Part shown: positions 47,101 through 53,719 of the stretch, in pieces | How positions within the stretch are numbered: position 1 is the first letter of the stretch | How the letters are laid out: each line of letters begins with the position of its first letter | Assembly (NCBI RefSeq): GCF_030518235.1 | Contig: NZ_JAULSA010000017.1 | Location: forward strand, 1-64,000 | Direction of reading: 5' to 3' | Length of the DNA: 64,000 nucleotides | DNA from: Saccharibacillus sp. CPCC 101409 | GTDB taxonomy: Bacteria > Bacillota > Bacilli > Paenibacillales > Paenibacillaceae | The notes under the pieces: generated by a model | Database searches by the model: none | Told to the model about the DNA's origin: nothing | The model's input: the letters and a program-made list of their open reading frames with translations, nothing else | Translations under genes and position numbers: made by a program

Positions 47101-48260
47101 CAGCTGATCTTGGTCGTCATAAACGTACGGATACCGGACTTCTTCAGGATCTGCGGTAGCGCCCAGCTGTAGCCGAACACGTCGGGCAGCCACAGATAAT
47201 CGCATTCCGCGCCGAATTCTTCCCGGTAGAACCGCGTCCCGACCAGGATCTGCCGCACCAGCGACTCGCCGGAGGTCAGGTTGCAGTCCGCTTCGAGCCA
47301 CATCGCCCCGCCCGTCTCCCAGCGGCCTTCCGCCGCGCGCGCTTTGATGTCTTCGTACAGCTCGGGGTAGTCGTTTTTGACGTAATCATACAGCTGGGGC
47401 TGGGTTTGCAGAAACGTATATTCCGGAAAAAGTTCCATCAGGCGCATCACCGTCGAGAACGAGCGGGCCGCTTTCTCGCGCGTATGCTTGAGCCGCCACA
47501 GCCACGCCACGTCGATATGGGTGTGCCCGACCGCCGTGATCTCGACCGCCGAGTGCTTGTCCATCTTGTCGATCGCGTTCGACAGAAAGTCGCGCGCTTC
47601 GCGCAGCGAATCGTAGAACTCGTCCGAGCCCGGCGCGTTCCAGTCGATATGCAGCAGCGAACGGTCCGCCGCTTTGAGCAGCTGCGCGCGTTCCGGCAGG
47701 TTCTCGTCCAGCACTTCGACCGTTTCCGATACCGCCAGCAGCGTGTAGTAGTAATCGTCCGCCGGCTCGTCGAGCCAGCACACTTCCGCGATACGGACGC
47801 CGTGGGTCTGGTTGCGCTGCATGCCGCCGCCTTCGAGGCCCGACCACAATCTCAGCGTCAGCGGCAGGGTGGTTCCGGCGGTTTCTTCATTGAAAAAGAC
47901 TTCGAGGTGATTGGAGTCGACGCCCTGGTACGGTTTGCCGTGCAGGTAGAATAGCGACTCGAACCCGGAATTGTTGCCGCCGCCGGTCGCGCCCAGATCG
48001 AAACGGCCCAGTATGCGGCGTCCGGCCCACCCGGCGGGAATCTCCATATCGGCGTGCAGCCACAGATACAGATCGCGCCCGCTCCACGTGTCGCCGACTT
48101 TCAGCGTGCCGCTGTAAAGGCCCGGGGAAGGAACGTCGGGATTGACATCCTGGCGCGGATCTTCGAAAGTACGGAAAGCGGGAACGGTCAAACGGTCGCG
48201 GTAGCGGAGTTCGGATAACTCGTGCAGACGGGAACGCAGTTTGGCTTCGGTTAAAAACAC
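44166..48260 (-). CDS. GH38 alpha-mannosidase with large low-complexity insertions
   Basis: 1364 aa; related bacterial GH38 enzymes are about 1000-1050 aa. It removes alpha-mannose from N-glycans or manno-oligosaccharides using a bound zinc. Visible: zinc ligands in GHTHIDVAWLW (near 246), nucleophile Asp in MWLEADCNL (near 323), LPDVFGYSWALPQI, KISWNQYN, the three-helix bundle (RELRETVENSD), and C-terminal beta domains (RGPLRCVVRFVWE, YSLLPHDGDW). Surplus length comes from Gly/Ala/Ser/Thr/Pro/Glu-rich inserts at about residues 620-735, 755-815, 845-950 and 1215-1300, between conserved strands. GTG start with AAGGAGG. No signal peptide, so it is cytoplasmic. Divergent from the secreted GH85 enzyme. 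Two MITE-like repeats lie directly before its ribosome site. Confidence 0.9.
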   Translation of the reverse strand: MFLTEAKLRSRLHELSELRYRDRLTVPAFRTFEDPRQDVNPDVPSPGLYSGTLKVGDTWSGRDLYLWLHADMEIPAGWAGRRILGRFDLGATGGGNNSGFESLFYLHGKPYQGVDSNHLEVFFNEETAGTTLPLTLRLWSGLEGGGMQRNQTHGVRIAEVCWLDEPADDYYYTLLAVSETVEVLDENLPERAQLLKAADRSLLHIDWNAPGSDEFYDSLREARDFLSNAIDKMDKHSAVEITAVGHTHIDVAWLWRLKHTREKAARSFSTVMRLMELFPEYTFLQTQPQLYDYVKNDYPELYEDIKARAAEGRWETGGAMWLEADCNLTSGESLVRQILVGTRFYREEFGAECDYLWLPDVFGYSWALPQILKKSGIRTFMTTKISWNQYNRMPHDTFMWRGMDGTEILTHFITTTEPWSRPGSWFYTYNGNIMPKTVKGSWDAYRDKELNQKLLFSYGYGDGGGGVNRNMLEMRRRIDRMPGLPKMTAGSAGDYFRELRETVENSDSYVHTWDGELYLEYHRGTYTSQAYNKRMNRKLELLYRETEWLSALDAVTAGDWSRYAKTDLDEGWKIVLRNQFHDIIPGSSIREVYEDSTIEYAQAQRLGLEARLAAERGLLTGGNDSAGKGVGGDAIVRSVDSEGRSEAGAAAAVPGEDSGTPRPQAGGPERGFESAESTPDGGPGESTDGTPGAEPGESTGSTPDGGPGESTDGTPGAEPVENTGSTPDGGPGESTDSGLRRFTVWNSAPWTESGIVEIPAAEIAGGNRSGAEAAGRGSGADSAEPTAGTRGSGADSAEPTAGTRGSGASGVEPAAGEAAAESGSGVWRSHRGERLNAQRTSGGAWLVEAKDVPSLGYAELTFEPDEGSEGGIAAGGTGAAAAKSAESGGRSGADGDIPPASAERRGAAGAEMPAAQRPADTGLSGAAVAKAAESAAGGDALAAGGADAFTLREHGVSTPFYELDWNERGQLTRLYDRAAEREVLAAGQRGNVLQLFEDKPLAHEAWDVDIFYQQKSWELDNLTEVSVIERGPLRCVVRFVWETKASRIQQHLTVYARDRRIDFKTTADWHERRVLLKAAFPVHVRATEATYDVQYGNVTRPTHWNTSWDMARFETVGHQWADLSDKGYGVSLLNDCKYGYDIKDNVMRLSLIKCAQHPDTEADQGSHEFTYSLLPHDGDWLAGGTVRSAWALNSPLRASAGAPQQPALSMFHLSGGTEVVRAAQPARTAAEHGGRAQAAAANGTGGGSAAAGPNGTAAAAASDAAAAYRAAGGPTAGAGVHAADAGTAMISAVKRSEDGRSVVLRVHDFSGSRQRLTLGSDLEIASWQECDLLERPEGERRHEPQIPFVLEPYQIRTFAIELRA
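45845..45945. repeat. 42-bp tandem repeat inside the mannosidase gene
   Basis: About 2.3 copies of a 42-bp unit encoding RGSGADSAEPTAGT. Period divisible by three, so the frame is kept. Part of the second low-complexity insertion. Confidence 0.85.
46053..46268. repeat. 72-bp tandem repeat inside the mannosidase gene
   Basis: Three copies of a 72-bp unit starting at 46053, 46125 and 46197 (GTCGGTGCTCTCTCCCGG), encoding GGPGESTDGTPGAEPGESTG-like units. It makes up most of the first insertion. Confidence 0.88.
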
Positions 48261-48280
48261 AGGGAAAAAACCTCCTTATA

Positions 48281-48526
48281 GTACCTTGTCAACTCTTAAT
48301 CAGAGGCTTACGTTCAACTGAAACGCACACGCTTTAAGTGCGATTCAGGGGGGCGTAACCTTACCTTTAGCGTTGACTAGGTAATAGTACCTTGTCAACT
48401 CTTAATCAGAGGCTTACGTTCAACTGAAACGCACACGCTTTAGGTGCGATTCCATCGGAGACTTCGTACACGGTTCAAGTACGAATCTCAGGGGGCGTAA
48501 CCTTACCTTTAGCGTTAACAAGGCAA
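48281..48526 (+). repeat. Tandem pair of MITE-like elements D2 and D3
   Basis: D2 (48281-48384, about 104 bp) and D3 (48387-48526, about 140 bp) both start GTACCTTGTCAACTCTTAATC and end near GCGTAACCTTACCTTTAGCG followed by TTRACWAGG. TA dinucleotides stand before, between and after them. D2 equals D3 with about 36 bp deleted, removing the second internal hairpin. They end 4 bp from the ribosome site of the mannosidase gene, so its promoter must lie inside or beyond them. Confidence 0.85.
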
Positions 48527-48583
48527 TAGGCGAATACAACCGGTTTAGCGAGAAAAGGGCCGAACGTCGGAGGCGAGTATATA

Positions 48584-48636
48584 AGGGCGTGTCTCAAAGT
48601 TCGCTGAAGCACAGTCGGAATTTCAAGACGCGTCCT
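48584..48636. repeat. Short AGGGCGTG-ended inverted-repeat element
   Basis: 53 bp bounded by AGGGCGTGTCTCAAA and TTTCAAGACGCGTCCT, imperfect inverted repeats related to the ends of element F at 24531-24732. Probably a decayed short copy. Confidence 0.5.
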
Positions 48637-48908
48637 GGACAAAGAAGAGCCGGAGGGACTCGCCGCTTGCGTGGAAGAGTGCCGGGTTCTTGTGCTTGTG
48701 GAAGCGGGTTCAGGGGATGTTAAGGCCATTATAGGCACAGGCAAAAGTTTTTTTCAAACCCCGCGCTGCGGAAAAAGCCGAAAAAAAGGCCTGCCGCAAA
48801 AACGGCGGGAATTCCGGGAGATCGTTATCGCCTGCGGCCCGTAAGTGTTTCGCTGTATCCAGTCGTGTCCTAGTATTGTATATATCCGTTATTTTTTTGC
48901 GTTCAAAA

Positions 48909-48923
48909 AAGTAAACGTTTCCA
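48909..48923 (+). promoter_or_regulatory. Candidate cre site before the GH85 gene
   Basis: AAGTAAACGTTTCCA fits the CcpA cre consensus with one mismatch. It lies about 95 bp upstream of the start codon, within the divergent region shared with the mannosidase gene. Confidence 0.5.
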
Positions 48924-49015
48924 ATCGGCAAGCCGGAAGTACCGCTTTGCCTTGGTCGCGCTGTCGGAAGTTGCGTTCATGCTCGTCCCTATTCGATCGA
49001 TCCGGGAGGAAGAAG

Positions 49016-51787
49016 ATGAAGAGAATGAATCGTGGAAAAAGAATCGCCAAGAGCAAGGCAGCGTCGCCCGTTTGGAAAAAAGCGCGGGGAACCGCCGCCG
49101 CGTCGCTGCTGGCGCTGGCCGCGCTGTCGTTCAGTCCGCAGGCCGAAGCCGCGCAGCCGTATTCGTCCTACTGGTACCCGAACACGCTGCTGGAATGGTC
49201 GCCGTCGTCCGATCCCGACGCGCCGTTCAACCGGGGTTCGATTCCGCTGAATCCCGGCCGGTTCCAGGGCGCGCCGGTGAATGCCAATGCGGACAAGAAC
49301 GCGCAGGTGATCGCGCTGTCGACGATGTATCCGACGACGAGCGGCGCGCCTTCGCAGGGCTCGGACGTTTTTCATACATACACGTTCGGCTTCTGGCAGT
49401 ATATCGACAAGCTGGTCATGTGGGGCGGCTCGGCCGGGGAAGGGATTATCGTGCCGCCGAGCGCCGACGTAATCGACGCCGCGCACAAGAACGGCGTGCC
49501 GGTGTACGGCACGGTGTTCCTGCCGCAGACGGAGCACGGCGGGAAGATCCAGTGGCTGCGGGAACTGCTGGCGCGTGACGCCGACGGCACGTTCCCGGTC
49601 GCGGACAAGCTGGTGGAATCGGCGCGCTACTACGGCTTCGACGGCTGGTTTATCAACCAGGAGACGCAGGGAGCCACGGCGCGGGACGCGGCGGATATGC
49701 AGGAGTTCCTTCAATACCTGCAGGAGATCCAGGGTCCGGGCATGGAGACGATCTGGTACGATTCGATGATCGAATCGGGACCGGTCCGCTGGCAGGGCGC
49801 GCTGAATGCGCAGAACGACGCTTTTTTCCAGCAGGACGGACAAACGGTCTCCGACGCGATGTTCCTCGATTTCCGCTGGCAGTCTGCAAGCTATCTGCCG
49901 GGTTTCCGGTCTTCGCCGGCCGCGGCGCAGGCGCTGGGACGCAGCCCGTACGACCTGTTCGCGGGACTGGACGTCGAGGCGAACGGAAGCAATGGCCGCT
50001 ACAACTGGCCGGAGCTGTTCCCCGCCGACGGCGCACGCATGTCGCTCGGCCTGTACCGGCCGGACTGGTCGTTCCGCAGTTCGTCCACGCAGGAAGAGTA
50101 TCTAGACAAGGACGAGAATTTCTGGACCGGGCCGTCGGGCGATCCGAGTCTTGCGTCCGCCATCGATCCGGCCAATCCGTACGCCTGGCGCGGAATCGCG
50201 GCGGATATCGCCGACCGTTCCGTGATCGCGGGACCGGAGTTTATGACGCATTTCGGCACGGGCAACGGGCGGCTGTTCGCGGTGAACGGCGAGATCGTGC
50301 GCGAGCGCGACTGGAGCAACCGCAGCATCCAGGATATCCTGCCGACGTGGCGCTGGCTGACGCGGACCGAAGGCGGCGGACGGGCGCTTGAGCCGTCGCT
50401 CGATTTCGAGCGCGCCTATTACGGCGGCAGCTCGCTCAAACTCGCGGGCAATCTGGCGCAGGGAGCTTCGACGACGGTCGATCTGTACCGGACGCAGATC
50501 AAGATCGACAAGACCATGGAAGTATCCGCGGTCGTCAACGAACCGTCGCGCGCGGTGTCGGTGCAGATCGGGCTGTCGTTTACGGACGCGCCGAACGATT
50601 ACGTGTTCCTGGAGCCGAAGAACTGGCAGTCGGCGGGCAAAGATAAATCGTGGCAGCGGGGCAGCGTCAAGCTGAACGCGTACAAAGGCCGGACCGTCGC
50701 CGGAATCGCGCTGAAAGTCGCGGGCAAAACGGCTTCGGACAATTACGCGATCAATGTCGGGGAACTGGCGCTGCGCACGGTCAGCGACGACGCGCGCAAA
50801 CCGGACGCGGTAACGGGACTTGCCGTGACGGAGAATGATTTCCGGGATGGCATCTACGGCGACGCGCGGCTGAAATGGAACGCGCCGGCCAAAGGCGAAC
50901 CGGCGGCCTTTTACCAGGTTTACCGCGAAACGGCGGACGGCAAACGCGAGCTGGTCGGCGAGACGCCGAACACGGTCTACTACGTGCCGGAGCTGCGCCG
51001 CGCGGACGGCGAAGACCGCACGACGCTGATCGTCGTGCCGGTCAACCGCCATTACGAAGCGGGCAAAGAAAGCAAAGTGTCGTTCGAGTGGCCGGGATAT
51101 CCGGCGCCGCAGGCAGACTTCGAAGCCGACCGGACGCTGATCGCGCCGGGCGAAGCGGTGCAGTTCACGGACCGCTCGTCCGAGGTGACGACGGAGTGGG
51201 AGTGGAGCTTCCCGGGCGGCGATCCCGAGTCGAGCAGCGAACGCAATCCGAAGGTCGTGTATAACGAAGAAGGACAGTACGAAGTCACGCTGGTTGCGAG
51301 AAACCGGGTCGGGGAAGACACGGTGACCCGGCAGATGATTACGGTGACGGAGGAAGCGGCGGGCGGCGTCACGGATCTGGCGCTCGGCGCTGACGTGACG
51401 GCTTCCGGCTATACCAATGCAAGCGAAGCGCCGCCGATGGCCGTGGACGGCAAGGACAGCACCAAGTGGTGCGCCGTCGGCGACGGGCCGCACACGCTGA
51501 CCGTCGATCTGGGCGAGGAGCGCGAGATCAATGAATTTGTGCTCAAGCATGCCGAAGCCGGCGGCGAACCGGCCGCGTTCAATACGCGGGCGTTTACGAT
51601 TCGGCTGAGCGACGACGGAGACGGCTGGAGAGACGTGGTTCGCGTGACGAACAACAGCGCCGGGTCGAGCCGGCATGCGATCCCGCTGACGTCGGCGCGC
51701 TACGTCCAGCTTGTCGTGGACCGGCCGACGCAGGGCGGGGATACGGCGGCGCGGATTTACGGGTTTGAAGTGATGGGGCTGGAATAG
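49016..51787 (+). CDS. Secreted endo-beta-N-acetylglucosaminidase, GH85, with PKD and F5/8C domains
   Basis: 923-aa extracellular enzyme cleaving between the two core GlcNAc residues of N-glycans. Signal peptide at about residues 1-43 (basic start, TAAASLLALAALSFS, AEAAQ). The GH85 catalytic domain begins SSYWYPNTLLEWSP and holds YYGFDGWFINQET near residues 206-216, with the family's catalytic Asn and Glu in N-Q-E, followed by WYDSMIESGPVRWQ. A beta-sandwich (about 450-590) and a fibronectin-like segment precede a PKD domain (about 698-776, EWEWSFPGGDPESS) and a C-terminal discoidin/F5-8C domain (about 785-922). Start 49016 follows GGGAGGAAG. Divergent from GH38: released high-mannose glycans are the likely shared substrate. 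Confidence 0.93.
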   Translation: MKRMNRGKRIAKSKAASPVWKKARGTAAASLLALAALSFSPQAEAAQPYSSYWYPNTLLEWSPSSDPDAPFNRGSIPLNPGRFQGAPVNANADKNAQVIALSTMYPTTSGAPSQGSDVFHTYTFGFWQYIDKLVMWGGSAGEGIIVPPSADVIDAAHKNGVPVYGTVFLPQTEHGGKIQWLRELLARDADGTFPVADKLVESARYYGFDGWFINQETQGATARDAADMQEFLQYLQEIQGPGMETIWYDSMIESGPVRWQGALNAQNDAFFQQDGQTVSDAMFLDFRWQSASYLPGFRSSPAAAQALGRSPYDLFAGLDVEANGSNGRYNWPELFPADGARMSLGLYRPDWSFRSSSTQEEYLDKDENFWTGPSGDPSLASAIDPANPYAWRGIAADIADRSVIAGPEFMTHFGTGNGRLFAVNGEIVRERDWSNRSIQDILPTWRWLTRTEGGGRALEPSLDFERAYYGGSSLKLAGNLAQGASTTVDLYRTQIKIDKTMEVSAVVNEPSRAVSVQIGLSFTDAPNDYVFLEPKNWQSAGKDKSWQRGSVKLNAYKGRTVAGIALKVAGKTASDNYAINVGELALRTVSDDARKPDAVTGLAVTENDFRDGIYGDARLKWNAPAKGEPAAFYQVYRETADGKRELVGETPNTVYYVPELRRADGEDRTTLIVVPVNRHYEAGKESKVSFEWPGYPAPQADFEADRTLIAPGEAVQFTDRSSEVTTEWEWSFPGGDPESSSERNPKVVYNEEGQYEVTLVARNRVGEDTVTRQMITVTEEAAGGVTDLALGADVTASGYTNASEAPPMAVDGKDSTKWCAVGDGPHTLTVDLGEEREINEFVLKHAEAGGEPAAFNTRAFTIRLSDDGDGWRDVVRVTNNSAGSSRHAIPLTSARYVQLVVDRPTQGGDTAARIYGFEVMGLE

Positions 51788-51865
51788 GCCGATCGGCGGC
51801 GAGCGGCGACAAGCGGAGCATTTTGGATAACCGCATATTTGGATCATGGAATAAATGAACGAAGA

Positions 51866-51905
51866 AAGCCGCTGCCGGGGAGAAGAAGCCGGGCAGCGGC
51901 TTTTT
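51866..51905 (+). terminator. Terminator of the GH85 gene
   Basis: AAGCCGCTGCCC / GGGCAGCGGCTT stem (one slipped base) and TTT. Confidence 0.8.
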
Positions 51906-52120
51906 GGCGCGGGGCGTTCTCCGGAGAGAGCGGCTGTGCGAGCCGGGCGGTTTAAAGGAACGGAACTTTCGATGGAGCGGTAGAAGCTTCCGTTTCGGAG
52001 CAGCCGATAGTCAAATCCATATGTGTGTGAAAACGAGACAGCTCGTCGATCCAGCGGCGAGGTCGGAAGACGCTGGCCGCTGCTCAAGACTGAAAAGGAG
52101 CACCGGGGATGCTGCACTTC

Positions 52121-52308
52121 AAATGTTGACGCCAGGTCAGCATTTGAGCGAAAAATTCGAGGATCGAACGAAAATACTGACTAAATGTACACATTTGGAC
52201 ATGAAAATCGTGAAAAACAACGATGGGTTCGTAAAATGTGGACGAAAAGTCAGCATTTTTTCGTACCTGTTTTTTTTAGCCCGAAATGCGGATTAAAAGT
52301 CAGCATTT
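52121..52308. repeat. Four-unit palindrome array A2 (AAATG arms)
   Basis: 25-bp units at 52121-52145, 52172-52196, 52234-52258 and 52284-52308; arms AAATGYTGAC / GTCAGCATTT as in array A1. Centres are 51, 62 and 50 bp apart. It lies between convergent genes (GH85 and the secreted protein at 52442). Outside this array and the terminator, the 51788-52441 gap shows nothing I can name. Confidence 0.87.
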
Positions 52309-52441
52309 TCTGCGGAGCTTCAAAGGAGTTGCACGGTGAGGGCGTAAAAAGAATACCCGGTTGTGTCTTCTTTTTGGGAAAGTGTTTTTTACACATCATG
52401 ATGGACTTGACCCGGTCGATGGCAGGTGATTTCCCGAGAAG

Positions 52442-53212
52442 TTACTGCGGAAGCCGCGGCCCCGAACCGGTCCAGGTCTCGCCGCCCAATTCGGGCGACT
52501 GCCACCAGTAGTAGTCGGCGTAGACCAGATCGGCCGAGAGGTAGAGTAGCGGATCGCTGCCGCCGCTGCCCGCCGGCAGGACGGTCAGATCGAACCGGGC
52601 GATCGCGGCCCGGTCGGTGTCGTTCAGTTCCCCGATCCGGCGCGCCAGCTCGGCGGTCAGGTCGTTGACCGCTGCGGGCTCGGCCCGGCAGACGATAGAA
52701 GCTTCCCGGCCGCCGAGCCGGCTGTCCAATACCCGGGACGAAGCATCCGATATGCCGGCCTGCAAAGCCAGCAGAGCGTTGAGCCGGTTCCGGCTTGCTT
52801 CGAGATCGGCCGCCGGGTCGGCCGGTTTGAAGAAGGCGCGCTTGCGCGTAAGATCGTTCTGCGTTTCCGAATAGAATTCTTCTCCCGATCGGATGAATAC
52901 CAGTTCCAGATTCTCTGTTTCTTCGCCTGCTTGCAGCGATTTATAACGAAGCTCGTTCAGCAGCGCGCGCTTCGTACGAATCTGCATCATCGGGTCGGGT
53001 TGGGCTTCCAGAGCGAGGGTCAGCGTTTGTCCGTCAAAGCTTCGGTCCGCCGATACGACCGAAGCTTCGATATGCTTCTCGTGCAGAAGCCGCGTCCATT
53101 CCTCTTCGGCGGAAGCCTGGCCTGCGCCCGCGGCCGAAGGCGCGAACAGCATCAGACAAACGGCTGCCGAAGCCGCCAGCTTGACGGCTGTTCGGCTTAG
53201 GATCCGGTTCAT
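52442..53212 (-). CDS. Secreted hypothetical protein
   Basis: 256 aa with a clear signal peptide (MNRILSRTAVKLAASAAVCLMLFAPSAAG, cut near AGA or ASA at about 30-36). The mature part is helix-rich with charged stretches (TKRALLNELRYKSLQAGEETENLELVF, ASRNRLNALLALQAGISDASSRVLDSRLGG) and no known motif. The start at 53212 fits AAAGGAGG exactly. Not recognised; no cysteine pair or catalytic motif is seen after the signal. Downstream on the same strand from the 53720 gene, but 507 bp and an array separate them, so it is probably independent. Confidence 0.75.
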   Translation of the reverse strand: MNRILSRTAVKLAASAAVCLMLFAPSAAGAGQASAEEEWTRLLHEKHIEASVVSADRSFDGQTLTLALEAQPDPMMQIRTKRALLNELRYKSLQAGEETENLELVFIRSGEEFYSETQNDLTRKRAFFKPADPAADLEASRNRLNALLALQAGISDASSRVLDSRLGGREASIVCRAEPAAVNDLTAELARRIGELNDTDRAAIARFDLTVLPAGSGGSDPLLYLSADLVYADYYWWQSPELGGETWTGSGPRLPQ

Positions 53213-53390
53213 GCGGGGGCCTCCTTTCGCCTGCTTTTTTAAGTCGTGCGCCATTATAAATCCGACGTTTTTCTTTTGGAAAAAGTTGCATGTGGAACAA
53301 AAGGCGTTTTGGCGGATCGAAGTCGGAGCGAAGATGCCGGGGAATATCGCGGAAGAAGCTATAGAAGCTGTAGAAGCGGGCCGGAGCGCA

Positions 53391-53577
53391 AAATAACGTC
53401 CTCCGTACCTTTATTTTCTGCGAATCCTTTCGTTCTGGCGAAATAATTGCAGAGGTACATCTAAATTGCCGGTTTTACGTTTTCGTGAAGCTTTTCCCGG
53501 TAAATAAGTGTACGTGCGCAGTTATTTTGAGAAAAGGCGGTTGTCCGGGCAAAATAACGGTACTTCCGCACTTATTT
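53391..53577. repeat. Four-unit palindrome array C (AAATAA arms)
   Basis: 26- to 27-bp units at 53391-53416, 53441-53467, 53502-53527 and 53552-53577; arms AAATAASTGYAC / GTRCASTTATTT-like. Starts are 50, 61 and 50 bp apart. Same architecture as the other arrays with a third arm sequence. It lies between two minus-strand genes; the gap 53213-53719 otherwise holds only a terminator. Confidence 0.83.
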
Positions 53578-53663
53578 GGGGCCGTGTCTGGGACGGCCAC
53601 CCGCTTGGGCGACGAGAAAAGGGCTGTCCGCAGCACGGCCCGCCCGCAGCCCCTCTAAATCAT

Positions 53664-53700
53664 AAAAAAACAGCCCGCTCTCGCCCAAGAGCAGGCTGTT
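53664..53700 (-). terminator. Terminator of the three-gene zinc-ribbon operon
   Basis: AACAGCCCGCTCT / AGAGCAGGCTGTT stem (one mismatch); on the minus strand followed by seven T. 20 bp after the stop at 53720. Confidence 0.82.
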
Positions 53701-53719
53701 CTCGCGTTCATGCTCGCGT

